From Lumbricus rubellus (Eukaryota; Annelida; Clitellata; Crassiclitellata; Lumbricidae), in assembly GCA_945859605.1 (NCBI GenBank), contig OX243823.1, positions 33,288,889 to 33,352,888 of the forward strand: a stretch of 64,000 nucleotides of DNA. Direction: 5' to 3'. Below the pieces are notes generated by a model. It had not been told where the DNA came from and did not search any database. It worked only from the letters and a program-made list of their open reading frames with translations. Shown one piece after another: positions 32,254-45,800 of this stretch. The stretch's first letter is position 1. Each line of letters opens with the position of its first letter. The translations under genes and the position numbers were made by a program.

Positions 32254-35200
32254 ATGGAGTCGCATCTGCATTGGGCGGATTATCTGATCCTAGTTGGATT
32301 CCTGATCATCTCTTTGGCCATCGGAGTCTACCATTCGCTGACAGGAGGTCGACAAAAGACGACCGCTGAGTTCATCATGGCTAATAGAAAACTCAAAGTT
32401 ATTCCGACGGCCATTTCGTTGCTTGTCTCAATCGTTTCTGCTGCTTTGTTACTCGGCATGACGGCAGAAATGTACTGCTACGGAATCCAGTTCCTGATAT
32501 TCTGTACCGTCGCCGCGCCACTGTGTATGTTCCTTATCGAGCGCTTCATTGTTCCGTGGCTCTATCCGCTGAAGTTGGTCAGCGTCTTTGATGTAAGTTA
32601 ATTACTCTCTGTTTTATTTCGTGTCTGCTTGTAATTAGATACAGTAAAAATCATATACAGGGTGGGCCATAAAAAAGTAATCCCCTACGGGTTTTTGCCC
32701 ATATCCTGGCCAGAAGTAAGAATTTCGAAATGAAATTTTACAGGCCTAAAGACAATTTATATTTACACATGATGGCCGGATTTCATTAAAATCTTTCAAA
32801 CAGAACAATAGCTACATCACTTTTAGTGAGGCCACCCGCCGTTTTTTGACGATTCAAAAAACGCGACGCAACAAAAGTAACAAAAAACCAATCTAATTAT
32901 TCTGGCCAATATCTTGGCCAGAAGAAAGAATATCAAAATGAAATTTTACACGAGTGACGACAATTCATATCTACACATGATGGCTAAATTTAATCAAAAT
33001 ATTTTGAACAGAACAAAAGTTATATCAGTTTTAATGAGGCAACCCCCGTTTTTTGACGATTCTGAAGGGTGACGCAACAAAAAGTAGCAAAAAACCAATT
33101 TTATTAAGCCTCATCTCAAATATTTGTTATCAAATAACCTTGATATTGCCAACTGATCATTATTATTACTATTTAAAAAAGAAACAGGGTACCAGCGTAG
33201 CTGCACGTCGCTGAGAAGTCACTTAGCAAGATGGCAATCAAATTGGTAAATAAGGAATCTGTCAGGTTAATCAAGAGGTCTATGAAGAACTTTGCAAAGA
33301 GACTCAAAATAAGTTTTGGCACTGGTGTTGGGCACATTGAACACAAGTTGTGAAGTGCTACCAAGTTCATTTGACAACAGTTATTTGAGATGAGACCTAA
33401 TAAAATCGTGTTTTTGTTACTTTTTGTTGCGTTTCGTTTTGGAATCGTTAAAAAACGGTGGGTTGCCTCACTAAAAGTGGTATAACTTGTGCTTTGTTTT
33501 AAATATTTTGATGAAATCCGGCCGTAATGTGTACAAATGAATTGCCTTTAAGCCAGTAAAATTTGATTTCGAAATTCTTACTTTTGGTCAAGATATTGGC
33601 AAAAAACCTGATTTTTTTGCGTTTCGTTTTTGAATCGCCAAAAAACCGTGCGTGGCCTCACTAAAAGTGGTATAACTTTTGCTGTGTTTGAAATATTTTT
33701 ATGAAATCTGGCCATCATGTGTAAATATAAATTGTCTCTAAACCTGTAAAGTTTCAATTTGATGTTAGTACTTCTGGCCAAAATATGGGCAAAAAACTTA
33801 AATGTTTTTGCGTTTCGTGTTTGAATTGTCAAAAAACGGGGGGGGTGGCCTCACTAAAATTGGTTGTACTTTTGTGCTGTTTCACATATGACAATGAAAT
33901 GTGGCTATTGTACGCACATGTAGATATAAATAGCCTTCAAGCCCGTGAAACTGGATTTGAAAAATTCCTATTTTGGCCAAGATATTGACCAAAACTCGTA
34001 GGGGATTACTTTTTTTGGCCCACCCTGTATATCGTTAAACTTTTCGGGCATGGAAATGTCATAATTTTACATGGAGGCATTGAAGGAAAAATGCATCCCA
34101 CTTAAGATGTCTGTAGGCTATACTGTAGCCTACACGGCATAATTATATTTGGGTTTCAGGCTCAGCAGAAATAAGCATAGCGCCTTTTCTCTTTGTGTTT
34201 GTGTTTTAGTATCTGGAGATGCGATACATGTCAAAAAGCATCAGGATATTTGGAGCTTCGTTGGGAATCTTTTCGGGTGTAAGGAACAACTTGATTTCAA
34301 ACATTTAAATTTTAATGTATTGTAGAGTATGGAATGCGCAGTCTTGTTTAGGAAGTTTAACTCAGGGCTCATTCACCGTGTGGTAGGCTAAATGATAGGG
34401 ACCTACTTTGCTGCGGACAATTATAAGCCTAATAATTTTATTGTAGCCATGCAGCCCATGCTGTCTAATTGGAAGATTGTAGATTCCTAATTATTGCGAC
34501 AGAAGTTTGTTGCGTCCGTGGTCTGACAAGGACGTCAGTACAATTATTATTATTGTGATAAGACAGAAAAGTGGACTGAATTAATGAGAGTTTTAGATGA
34601 GGTGGCGGTACTATTATAAATTTGCCATTCTAAGCTAATAGGTGCAACAGAGTGGCAAAGGAAAAGGTAGTTGCAATAATTATTTAGCATCTGTTTCGTT
34701 CGTAGATTCTGATGATGGGCGTGGGAATGTACGCACCATCAGCAGCTCTGGAATCTGGTAAATATTGCCATAGCAAAAAATGCCTGTTCTCAATCAATCA
34801 ATCAATCAGTCAAATCTGTTATTTAAAAAACCTTACCAAAACATATAAAAGAGAATGGACGCAACACACTATCATTAAAGTCGATTTTTTGGGTCGCTGT
34901 TTATTTTTATTTAGCTTTTGCAGTTCAAACAGAGCCACTCAACAGCAGCCTCATCGGCCTCATGTAGGACGGGCATTCCGCCCGGAAAGCGAGTTGTTAT
35001 ACAGTCATTTACAATGTGCTCCATAATCTGAATGTTCCCACAGCTGCAAAGGGGATCCGTGGCTTGACCCCAACGGACCAGGTTGGCAGCGCATCGCCCC
35101 TGGCCCGTTCTGAAGCGGTTCAGTGGGTCGCTGTTACAGTAGGCTACTCACCTCAAAATTCACTGTCGAGAACCCTCCCCCCCCCCCCCCAATCAAATCC

Positions 35201-36784
35201 TCGCTAAGGCCTTGGTTCCAGAAAGGATACCAATCCCGATAAGGTGATGAACTCCAATTACCAAGTAGTCTAGTAAATGCAGACAGAACAGATATTTAAA
35301 TCAGGTTCTCCAACGTCGTATTTTTCATCATGCTCATCATCATCATCATCAACAACAACATCACCGTCATCATCATCATCATCATCACCGTCACCACCTT
35401 CAATGCAATCATCAAGGGCGCTACGATCACCAACATCGTTGAAATCACTTTGATGAAATCCATCAAAGTCAACCTATTTCCATCAGTGATATAAATAAGT
35501 ATAGGCCTATCTGATCAATGTGTATACCTTTTTTTGCAGCCACTGGTTTGCCGATTTCTGTTTCGATTCCAGTTATGGCCGTTGTATCGGTGGCATACAC
35601 AGCTCTCGTAAGTAGCCTACATGTATGCGCTAAGGTAGAACTGAAGGCTTCATTGCATAGGTGAATTTTGGTAATGTTACAAGAAGTAGAGACTACAGAG
35701 ACTAGAATATAGCTGTCGTAACAGTGAAAATATTATCACTAAAAAGAGGTCATTAGTTTTTTGTTTGACAGGGAAAATTGTAGGTCTATGTTTTCGGAAG
35801 ATTTCGACCAAACGACTACAAAGGATCTCTCCGTTGACACGTTTTTCGTTATTAACTGGTTCCCTAAGTAGGCCTACATCTTTTCGCTGCCTCCAATCTA
35901 CCTTCTTTTCTGTGCGTCTTTCGCACTGGGAGCGCTTCTGATTGGTGTGCACTGTGAGAGGCGCTTTATGAATCTATAGATAGGCATACAATACAATACA
36001 ATAATATTTATGTAACATGCAAGTCACATTGGACAGTCTTCGTATGAACTGTTAGCAATTGTTATTGGTGTCTGAAGGATGTTTTATAATGATTGTAGGG
36101 TGAAATGCGAGCTGTGATATGGACGGACGTTTTCCAGTTCCTCATCATGATCGGTGGAATGATTGCCATTCTAGTCAAGGTATCTCATAATATGATATGA
36201 TTGCCATTGTTGTCAAGTTATCGTATAATTTGATTGCCATTGTTGTCAAGTTATCGTATAATTTGATTGCCATTCTTGGCAATGAATCTTATAATATGAT
36301 TGTCATTCTTGACAAGGTATCCTATAATATGATTTTCATTCTTGGCAATATATCTTATAATATGACTGCCAATCTTGTCAAGGTAAATCTTATACACTAT
36401 TTACTATGTCACAGCGATTACGAGTATGTTGAAGACGATGACAAGGCCCAGTAGCTATTCAAGTTGTCCGATAATGAGCTAGCCTACCATTGAAAAATAA
36501 TTCTTTATTAGAGACATAGGGGGCCTACTAATATAAGTTGCTCAATCAAATAAAATGCGAGTACATGAAATGTAAAACCCAGTGACATGAAATGCTATGA
36601 GTGGAATTTTGAAGTTCAAGTGAAATGGGATTTGTTTTACCTTCGAAGGGTTTAATCGTCGTTGGTGGAATATCAAACGTCTTCCGAGTGGCTGGAGAAG
36701 AAGGTCGACTCGTCTGGGCTAAGTAAGCATAATTAGGCCTACCAGAATCGATGTCATTGCCATCATTATTGTAATGCCATTATT

Positions 36785-36858
<74 letters not shown>

Positions 36859-39800
36859 GACTATCCTTGTCACTATCGGCATCGTCATTATCAATATTAT
36901 AATTATCATCGTCATCATAAACAACAGTTACTGTAGCCGAATAATACCATTGTCTTAATTAAGAAGCTGTAGGCTACTTTTTCTATCGAACTCTAACGCT
37001 GACTGTTTACAGTGCATGTAAGGCATCTTAGAAGTAGTTTGCTACCGACAATGCTACAGATAGTGTCGCAAATACAATGCAATTATTGTAATCGTGTACC
37101 GTCCTTAATTAACACGAATTCGCTTAATTAAAAGCGGATCTTTATTGCGTTGGCAGTTTCAATTTCGACCCGCGAGAGCGTCACACCGTCTGGGGCATTG
37201 TCATTGGTCTGACATTCATCTGGTTCCATTTGTTCGGCCTAACACAGGCGGCTGTTCAGAGATTCTCGGCCGTCGACAAACTGTCCAAAGCAAGAACGTA
37301 AGTGGTTCTTCACGTCATTCAGACCTTGAATCAGACACCATGTCAGTTATTCATTTAGTAGGCTAGGCTACAAATGAAGGCAGGTGTGCAATTCGGTTAC
37401 GAGTCGAACCAAAAGAACATCATTTCCGTTAACAGGGTCACCCTAAATGCTTCGATAATTGTTACATAAACAGTCAGATGAATAAAAATACGCAATGCTT
37501 TACGCATTCTGTTGTTTAAGTTCCCTATAATAGTCTAAGTGGTCAGTTGGAGTGTGAGTGAAGATGTTGTCAATCAAATCAGTGTCTGAACAAAATTGCA
37601 AGGACTAAAATAATTAGGTTCCTTGTAAGACCGTTGCATTGGGAAAATTGATCGAGCCGTTGCAAATAAATATCTTTATGGTAAATTTTCAGGCTATTAC
37701 ATTCAGGTTATTATATTATGTGTATATAACTATATATATATACACAAGTCCACATACATAGCCTACATGTACATGTAGGTTACATGCATACGTATCACGT
37801 TAAGTACGCTGGTGATCTGACGCATATTAAATTTCTGTCGATATCTTCATTATCGAGCGGCTCTTGTATCATAAAAAACTGATAATATTTTATTGTCTTG
37901 TAGAACGATTCTGCTCAACATTCCTGCCTTCACCATTCTCATCATCATCTCCGGCATCATTGGTCTGGTCGTCCTCGCTTACTACTCGAGCATCAAATGC
38001 GATCCGCTGGCCAACAAAGACATCGCTAATTCAAACATGGTCAGTTAATTTTTACTTCTTGACGTTGCAGTAGTCCAGTTTTCAATCAAGTTCTCCTCCT
38101 CTGGGGGATCCAGGTTCCTTTGGGAGAGACAAATGAGCGTCCGTAGAAGAGGGGAGGGGTGGGGTATGGGGAAGAAGATGTGCCTCTCCCCATCAGAAAC
38201 TTTTTTGAATTTACACATTGCAATGGGATCGTTTTAAGCTGTCATCTTAACAAAAACAGCTGTGCTTTTTCGGTGCTGATAGGAGTGGCCCAAGACTTCG
38301 ATTAGCCTACCTGCCACCATCTACGGTGGCAGTGTGGCACGGCCACTGATTAACTTGAACTTTGGCTATGCTTTGAAAAATTATATATAATATCACCATC
38401 GAATAGTCAGCAAAGTTTTGTTTTGTTAATTTCCATTGCAGTTGCTTCCTTACTTCGTTGTTACAATCTTCGCTGACTCACCCGGATTTTCAGGGCTTTT
38501 CCTGGCCACACTTTATGGAGGAGCGTTGAGGTAATTACATACAGAAATTAATATAAAAAGCTACAATCCAACAAATCTACAAATAACCATCCATCTTTTT
38601 TCGTCTGACCATCTTTGTTCACCTACGTTTTCTTTCTCTCACTCGCCTTCACTTAAAATTTTTAGATTCAGATTAGGATGATTACTGTTTCGCTATCTCG
38701 CATAAGTATCAAACACTGTTCGGTTGTGTTTGTATTTTGTGTGCGTATTGTAAAAAAATTTATTGCGATTATTTTGAAATGCTTTTCAAACCATGTCCTA
38801 TGTATTTGGTTTGTGCGCATATCATCAAGTACCGTGTCTTCATCTCTGAGTGGTTCCGCCGCAAATTGTTGGGAGGACATTCTCAAATGGAAACTAAGCC
38901 ATTTGCCGGAAATAAAGAAGGCTGTCATCAACAGACTGTTGGGTAAACATTCCATACTTTGGTGCAGCCTATAATTAGGTGTGCGTGTTCTTGTAGGCTC
39001 AGTGCAATTTATTTACGACAGTCGGTGTTCCATAATAATTGTAGACTCATTTTCTTGCCGATGTTTGTTTCCACTTTCAGTATTTTCCGTCACAGCTCAA
39101 TATTTATTCTTCAGTCACTACTCGTCTAAGGTCCCCCAAACGATCCATATTTCAGACACCAACTCAAATGTGGAACGATCTTTTCGTAAATTCTGCATAA
39201 TCTTATTATAAGTCACAATGCTATAATCAGTAGCGTAACTAGGACTTTTAGTTTGGGGGCTTAGTGCCCTGTGTCTAGTTGCAGAGTTTATTTATGGAAA
39301 TTTAGAGTGTACTACCACTTCACTCAATACAATATTAGCCTACATCTTGTTTTCGTAATTAAACTGGAACTACAACCTTTGCTGCAAGAAATACCAAGAT
39401 TTCTACCTCACACTCGATTGACATTAGGCTAAAATAATCTTCGATGCGACCTTGCGTTTCAGTTGTGGTGCTTGGAGCCGTGTCCACTGGAGTGGCTTTC
39501 CTCTCAGCTTCTGTTCCAGGTCCCATCACACAGGTAAGACTGGCATCAATGAATCTCAGAAAATTTCTCAGAACAACTCTGTGAGCATATTTTATTCTAA
39601 CCTATTCGATGGGGAAAATGATCCATTTATCAGAAGTCGCTGGAATTTGACTGTAGATTTACATCATTGTCTTACATTGTCAGAACCTTGGAAACTATTT
39701 CCTTATTGTTATGGTGATGATGATGACGATGATGATGATGATGATGATATCATGGTCATTGTTACTATTTCCTTTAATGTTCTTTAATGTTGCTGTTGCT

Positions 39801-42800
39801 ACTGTTATTGTTATTGGCATTGTCACTGTAACTGGTACCGTTTCTCTAACTCTTACTCTCACTGAAACTATTGCAGTTCATGCCATGATTAACCTATCAT
39901 ATTATATTTATTGTTATTATTAATGTCATAATTAAACTTATTGTTATTATTTCGCCTGAGGTAGATACTATCGCTAACCTTAAAACTGTTCTTTTTGGGG
40001 GCGCTGGAATAGGGAGCGCCTCAGACTAATTTCTTTGTGGGGCGCTATATAAATTTGTCTGCAATCTTTTCGTGATCACTCTTAGTAGGATTTTTGATGC
40101 ATGGGTAAGGAGACTTATAGTGCGGTGGTCCTCGCATGTTGCTGCGTTTGGCTTTTTCTTGATTGGAATCATTATTGTTTGCATGAAATCTTCTGGCCAC
40201 TCTCCAGTATTGTAGATGTCCTGGCACAGCCGCACCAGTTCCCCCATTGCCTTCTCTCCTAGGTTCCTCAGTATCTCAATTGGGATGTTATCTATACCCT
40301 CTGCCTTGTTGTTTTTCATATCACTGATTGCAGCCATGACCTCCTCTTTGAGCACCTCCAGTCCTCTGTCATTTCCATTCTGTGCCTGTTCCTCCTCCTC
40401 ATTCTCTAGGCTACTGTTTCCCATGTATAACTCTTCCACGTATTCCTTCCATCGACTCCTTATCTCGTCTGGGTCCTCCAGTAATTTGCCGTCTTTGTTC
40501 TTGATTGCATTTCCTCTATCCATATTCGACTTCTTTCCCAGTGACTTGATCCTGCTGTAAACGAAAAGATTGCAGACAAAAGCAGAAAATGATAAAAATC
40601 ATTGGAGAGGATCAATTTGGCTTCAGAAAGGGAAGAGGAACAAGAGACGCGATTGCAGCACTGAGAATTCTAACAGAAAGAAGCATCCAGCATGGACAGG
40701 ACATATACATATGCTACGTTGACTATGAAAAAGCGTTTGACAGGGTCGATTGGAAGAAGCTGATGACTGCGCTAAGAAGAATAGGAGTGGAATGGCAGGA
40801 AAGGCGATTGATAGGTAATCTATATATGGGGCAGAAGGTGAAAATTAGAATTGATGGAGAATACTCGGAACCAGGAAAGATAGGAAGAGGTGTGAGGCAA
40901 GGATGCCCACTATCCCCAATACTGTTTAATATCTATATAGAAGAAATTGTAAGAGAAACACTGGAAGAAGTGAATGAGGGGATAAAGGTAGGAGGGAGAC
41001 TGATAAAAGCTCTGAGGTTTGCGGACGATCAGGCAATGTTGGCAGGCACTCAAGAAGGATTACAAAGAATGATGGATCGATTGAACATGATATCATCAGA
41101 ATACGACATGAAAATAAACATCAAAAAGACAAAGGCTATGAGGATAAGCAAAGGAGGAAATAAAGCAATTCTTAAGATCACATTAAACGGAGAGGAAATA
41201 GAGCACGTGGAGAAATTCTGTTACCTAGGAAGTTTGATCACAGATGATGCAAGATGCCATGTAGAAATAAAAAGACGAATAGCCATGGGAAAAGATGCAT
41301 TCAACAAAAGAGGGGAACTCCTCAGAGGAAAACTAAATATGAATCTAAAGAAGAGAATGGTCAAGACGCTGGTGTGGAGTGTGGTACTGTATGGGTCGGA
41401 AACATGGACAATGAGAAAGGATGACATAAGAAGATTGGAGGCTTTCGAAATGTGGATTTGGCGAAGAATGAAGCGTGTCAGCTGGAAGGAGCACAAGACG
41501 AACGAAGAAATACTGCAAATGGTGGAAGAGGAAAGATCAATGCTGGAGACAATACGGAGGCGACAGAGGAACTGGATTGGCCACATCATGAGGAGCGACA
41601 CTATAGTGCGAGATATCATCGAAGGAAGAATGGAGGGGAAAAAGACAAGAGGAAGACCAAGAACAATGCTACTGGACTGGATGATGACAAAGGACGGTTA
41701 CAGAGGGCTAAAGATGGATGCACAGAACAGATATGCGTGGCGTCATTGGACATATGAACCTGCCTGACGGCAGAGAACCAAAGAAGAAGATATAAATTTA
41801 CGAATGTCTGAATAAATAATTATTATCCTACTTATGCAATTACCGTTCTTTTTCAATGTGTCATTGTAGGTGATTTTAGGTTTACTAAGTTCGGTCAATG
41901 GTCCTCTATTGGCGTTTTTCTTTCTTGGCGCAGTCTCCAAACACGCCAACTGGAAGGTACGAGCATTTACCATTACTTGATGATGATGATGACGACGACG
42001 ACGACAACGACGACGACGACGATGACGACGACGTCGATGATAATGACGATGATGATCTGATGGTGACGTGTTATTGTTTTTATTGTGATAATGATTATGA
42101 TTGTCATGACTCAAGAATTGATGTATGTGGGGCGCGGTGGTGTAGTGGAAGTCGGAAGGTTGCAGGTTTAAATCCACCTCGAGTCGCCGCGTAGGGACCT
42201 CGGGCATGTCCTTCACTCGCAATTGCTCAGCGTTTCGGCGTGAAACTCCGACGCAGTGTCCTCGCTGTATTTGGGAGCGCTTCTGAGGAGTGAGCTTGAA
42301 GGGGCGATATAACAAGTGCACTTACAACCGTTTGAGGGTTTATTTAGACATCCGGCAATCGTATCGCATTCATAGAGATTTACAGAAAATTATATTATGA
42401 TCATGTTAGTATGGTTTTTTTTATCAAGACCTAACTTAATATTTGCAAAATTAATTGTATTTATGACGTCGAAAACAACTGTCAAGTTAAAATTGAAATT
42501 CAACTTTAGCCTACTGCTCCACACGATGTAAAAGAAAAAATAGATTGCATGGTTAAGTGACAAGTATGGTTTTAAACATAGCTCATTCATATAGGGGATT
42601 ACAGCAGAAGAATATATATAATTATATATATATATATATATATATATTAAGACGTTGTAGACAATGTTAGCCAATAATTCATCAAGTGAGATAATGCACA
42701 GCAGATAATGTGAGATTGAGTCGTCAAGGTGCAGCGGGCACCTCAAAATGTCAAGTCCCCCCCCCCCCAATAGAGGCCTATTTAGCATTGAAATGTTTGA

Positions 42801-45800
42801 AGAAGCTTTGACATTGTCGGGCTTCAATAATAATAATAATAATATTGAGTACATAATTGCATAAGGAGGAGGAAAGACTTATACAGGCTTTCGAAAACAA
42901 ATGCATCAGGAAACTACTACGTATTTCATGGACAGAAATGTTGACTAATGAACGAGTTTACAAATTAGCAGGGACAAAAAGCGAGTTATTAGGTCATGTC
43001 AAAACCCGGAAATTACGTTACTTCGGTCACATCCTGCGACAGCCGGACAATATTGAAAATAGTGTCATGACGGGATTAGTGCAGGGTGTTCGCGGTCGCG
43101 GTAGACCTAGAATATGCTGGCTTGATAACATCACGCTGTGGACCGGTTTATCAGGAGCGGCGCTATTGCGGACTGTAAAGGATGGATATTGCTGGAGTAC
43201 TTTGGTCCACTCATGTAGCCAACCGTCGCGCAGCGACGTCGGCGTATTGACATGACATGACAATTGCATGTGAATGAGATGAGCTTTTTCTTGTTTGAAG
43301 GGAATGATGCTAGGAGGCATTGTGGGCGTTGTAATACTCTTCTGGTTGAGCATCGGTTCTCTTACGGTGGGCAGCAAACATCCATCTCTACCTGCTTTAT
43401 CCGTGGAACGATGCTCTCTTCAAACCGGTAACTCCACTCTCTTCTCTTCTTCACTGAACTACACCAACTACACGTCCTTCGAGATCATTGGTGGAATTGG
43501 CGCCCAATACAACCGGAATGAAACGTCAAAGGTTCAGGCAGGATCTGGAGTTCATGTGGTAGGGACAGTCTACGAAAAATCAAAGATTGTATAATTATTG
43601 GTGCATTGTTTGACATTAAAGAATCTTTGAATCAGATTACATTGTGTTAAGACTGAGTTACTGTGAGAAGTTGAAAGTCATGATTGTGGCAAACGATGCG
43701 TAGGGCGTAGGCTATGGTCTACACTTGAGGCGAAAACATCACGTTGGATAGGGGCCTATACATAACACAATGCATACTAGATCCCTTCGCTCGGCCACGC
43801 AAGGTGACCTGTTTTGTCCCTAGTATGTCTCGAGCTTCCACAGTGCTGCATAACAGCTTCACTATAATAATGGTTGGTCCATCTTTCTCAAATAAGTTAG
43901 GCTACCTAGCCATCTTCTTATTGAAATTATTGGTCCATTCTATGCCCGTTGTTCACAAGCGTCTCAAACCATTCTCTTTGATTATGCTTTGGTGATGTCA
44001 GATTGGGAATGCCTCTGATTTGGCGCAATGTAAATTCACGATTACGATTATTACAATTATGATCACGACAGCTACTGGAGTGTCTGGCGGATTCCAACAG
44101 TAGGGATTATGGTTGTTAGTGTTCTCGTATGAGTTTTGTGTAGCCTATAATTATCTGACTGACAGTTTACTTCAGAAACAAGACTGCTAAAAGTCTAAAT
44201 GTGTCTATATATGATAAAATATTATTAGGTTATCCCTAATAGTTCTGTTCTGTTCTCAGCCATCCTCGATCCGAGGGTCGGCCGCATCACGTACAATGTT
44301 CCTCCAACGCTTCCTGTCCTCCGTCAATCTTATCATTTCTTCCATGTCAATCCAGTCCACTCCTTGATGTTGCCCAGCCAGTTTGTTCTTGGTCTTCCTC
44401 TTTTCCGATCTCCTGGCATTGTGCCCTGCATGATGTTTTTCTCAATGCATGTTCCCTCTCTTCTCATGATGTGTCCGAAGTAAATCATTTTTCTTTCTTT
44501 TACTGTCTTCAGCAGATTCCTCTCCACTCCTGCCGCCTCCAGCACCCATTCATTTGTCCGTTTTTCCGTCCATGATATTTTCATTATCAATCTCAGACAC
44601 TTCATCTCGAACGCTTCTATTCTTCTCTCTTCCTTCAGTGTCCAACTCTCACAGCCGTAGCCTATAATTATGGCCACTGGCCACACCAGTGTCCTCCATA
44701 GCTTTATCTTCGTTGCATTTGTTAGTTCATGACTCTTCCAAATCCTTTTGAGGTCTGTAGCTATTGCATCCCTTTGCCAATCGTGCTCTGATTTCTGTGC
44801 CGCAGTCGCTGTCTTCGTCAATCGTCGAACCCAAATACGGGTATTTGTCCACCTGTTCCAGTTCTTTTTGGTTGATCTTAATTTTACATTGAGTTGCTGT
44901 TGTTGTCATGACCTTCGTCTTGCCCGTGTTAATCTGCATTCCATATTTCTTGCCCACCCTGTCCAATCTCTCAATCAATAGTTGTAACTCTTCCTCCGAG
45001 TGTGTCAGAAGGACAATATCATCAGCGTATTGCAAGTTTGTCCGCAGATGTTTACCCTCATCAGAAGACGTTCATCAACCTTCGCTTCCAGATTTTTGTC
45101 TCCTGTTTTAAAAAGCAAAGCTCTTAATAGGCCTACTTTGAAAAAACAAATGAGCAAAATCAGAGCCATTAAATTTTGAAGATTATAAACAATATTATTG
45201 ATGTAGGTTTTGTAAAATTGCGTTAGGCCTATGAGTAACTGTCAGTTTCTCCTTCATCAATGCATCGCTTTTTAGAACATCTATTTATGAAATGCTTCGT
45301 TTTGTTCTTTTCGCAGACGACTGAACTTCGAGGTCTGGAGAACTTCTACGCCATTTCATATCTGTGGTTCACACTTTTGGGAGCCTTCATCACAGGAACC
45401 ATCGGAATAATAGCATCTTTCATCACGAGTAAATAGACTTTATATAGTCTCATCTGAACTTACCTTCATTTTCAGCAAGTTTAATCTATGATGTAAATTA
45501 TTCAATTTCTTTCTGGTGATGATGATGAGAGGTCGTAGCAAATGGCGATGGTGAGGATGAAGATAAAAAAAATGGAGATAAAATTATAGTCTCATCGGCT
45601 TTCTTTGCACTTTACTATTATAGCTAACCCCAATGTGGCCCTGACAGATCTCGCGTTCCCAAACTTCTAGTAGCCTACCATTCAGTTTAAGTCTAGAATA
45701 GAATATGGAGTCATGTAAATTACATGATGTAATTTACTATAATACGATACACTTCATTCCATCCTAAATAGGTCAGTTATTCACGGTTAAATCATTTAGG

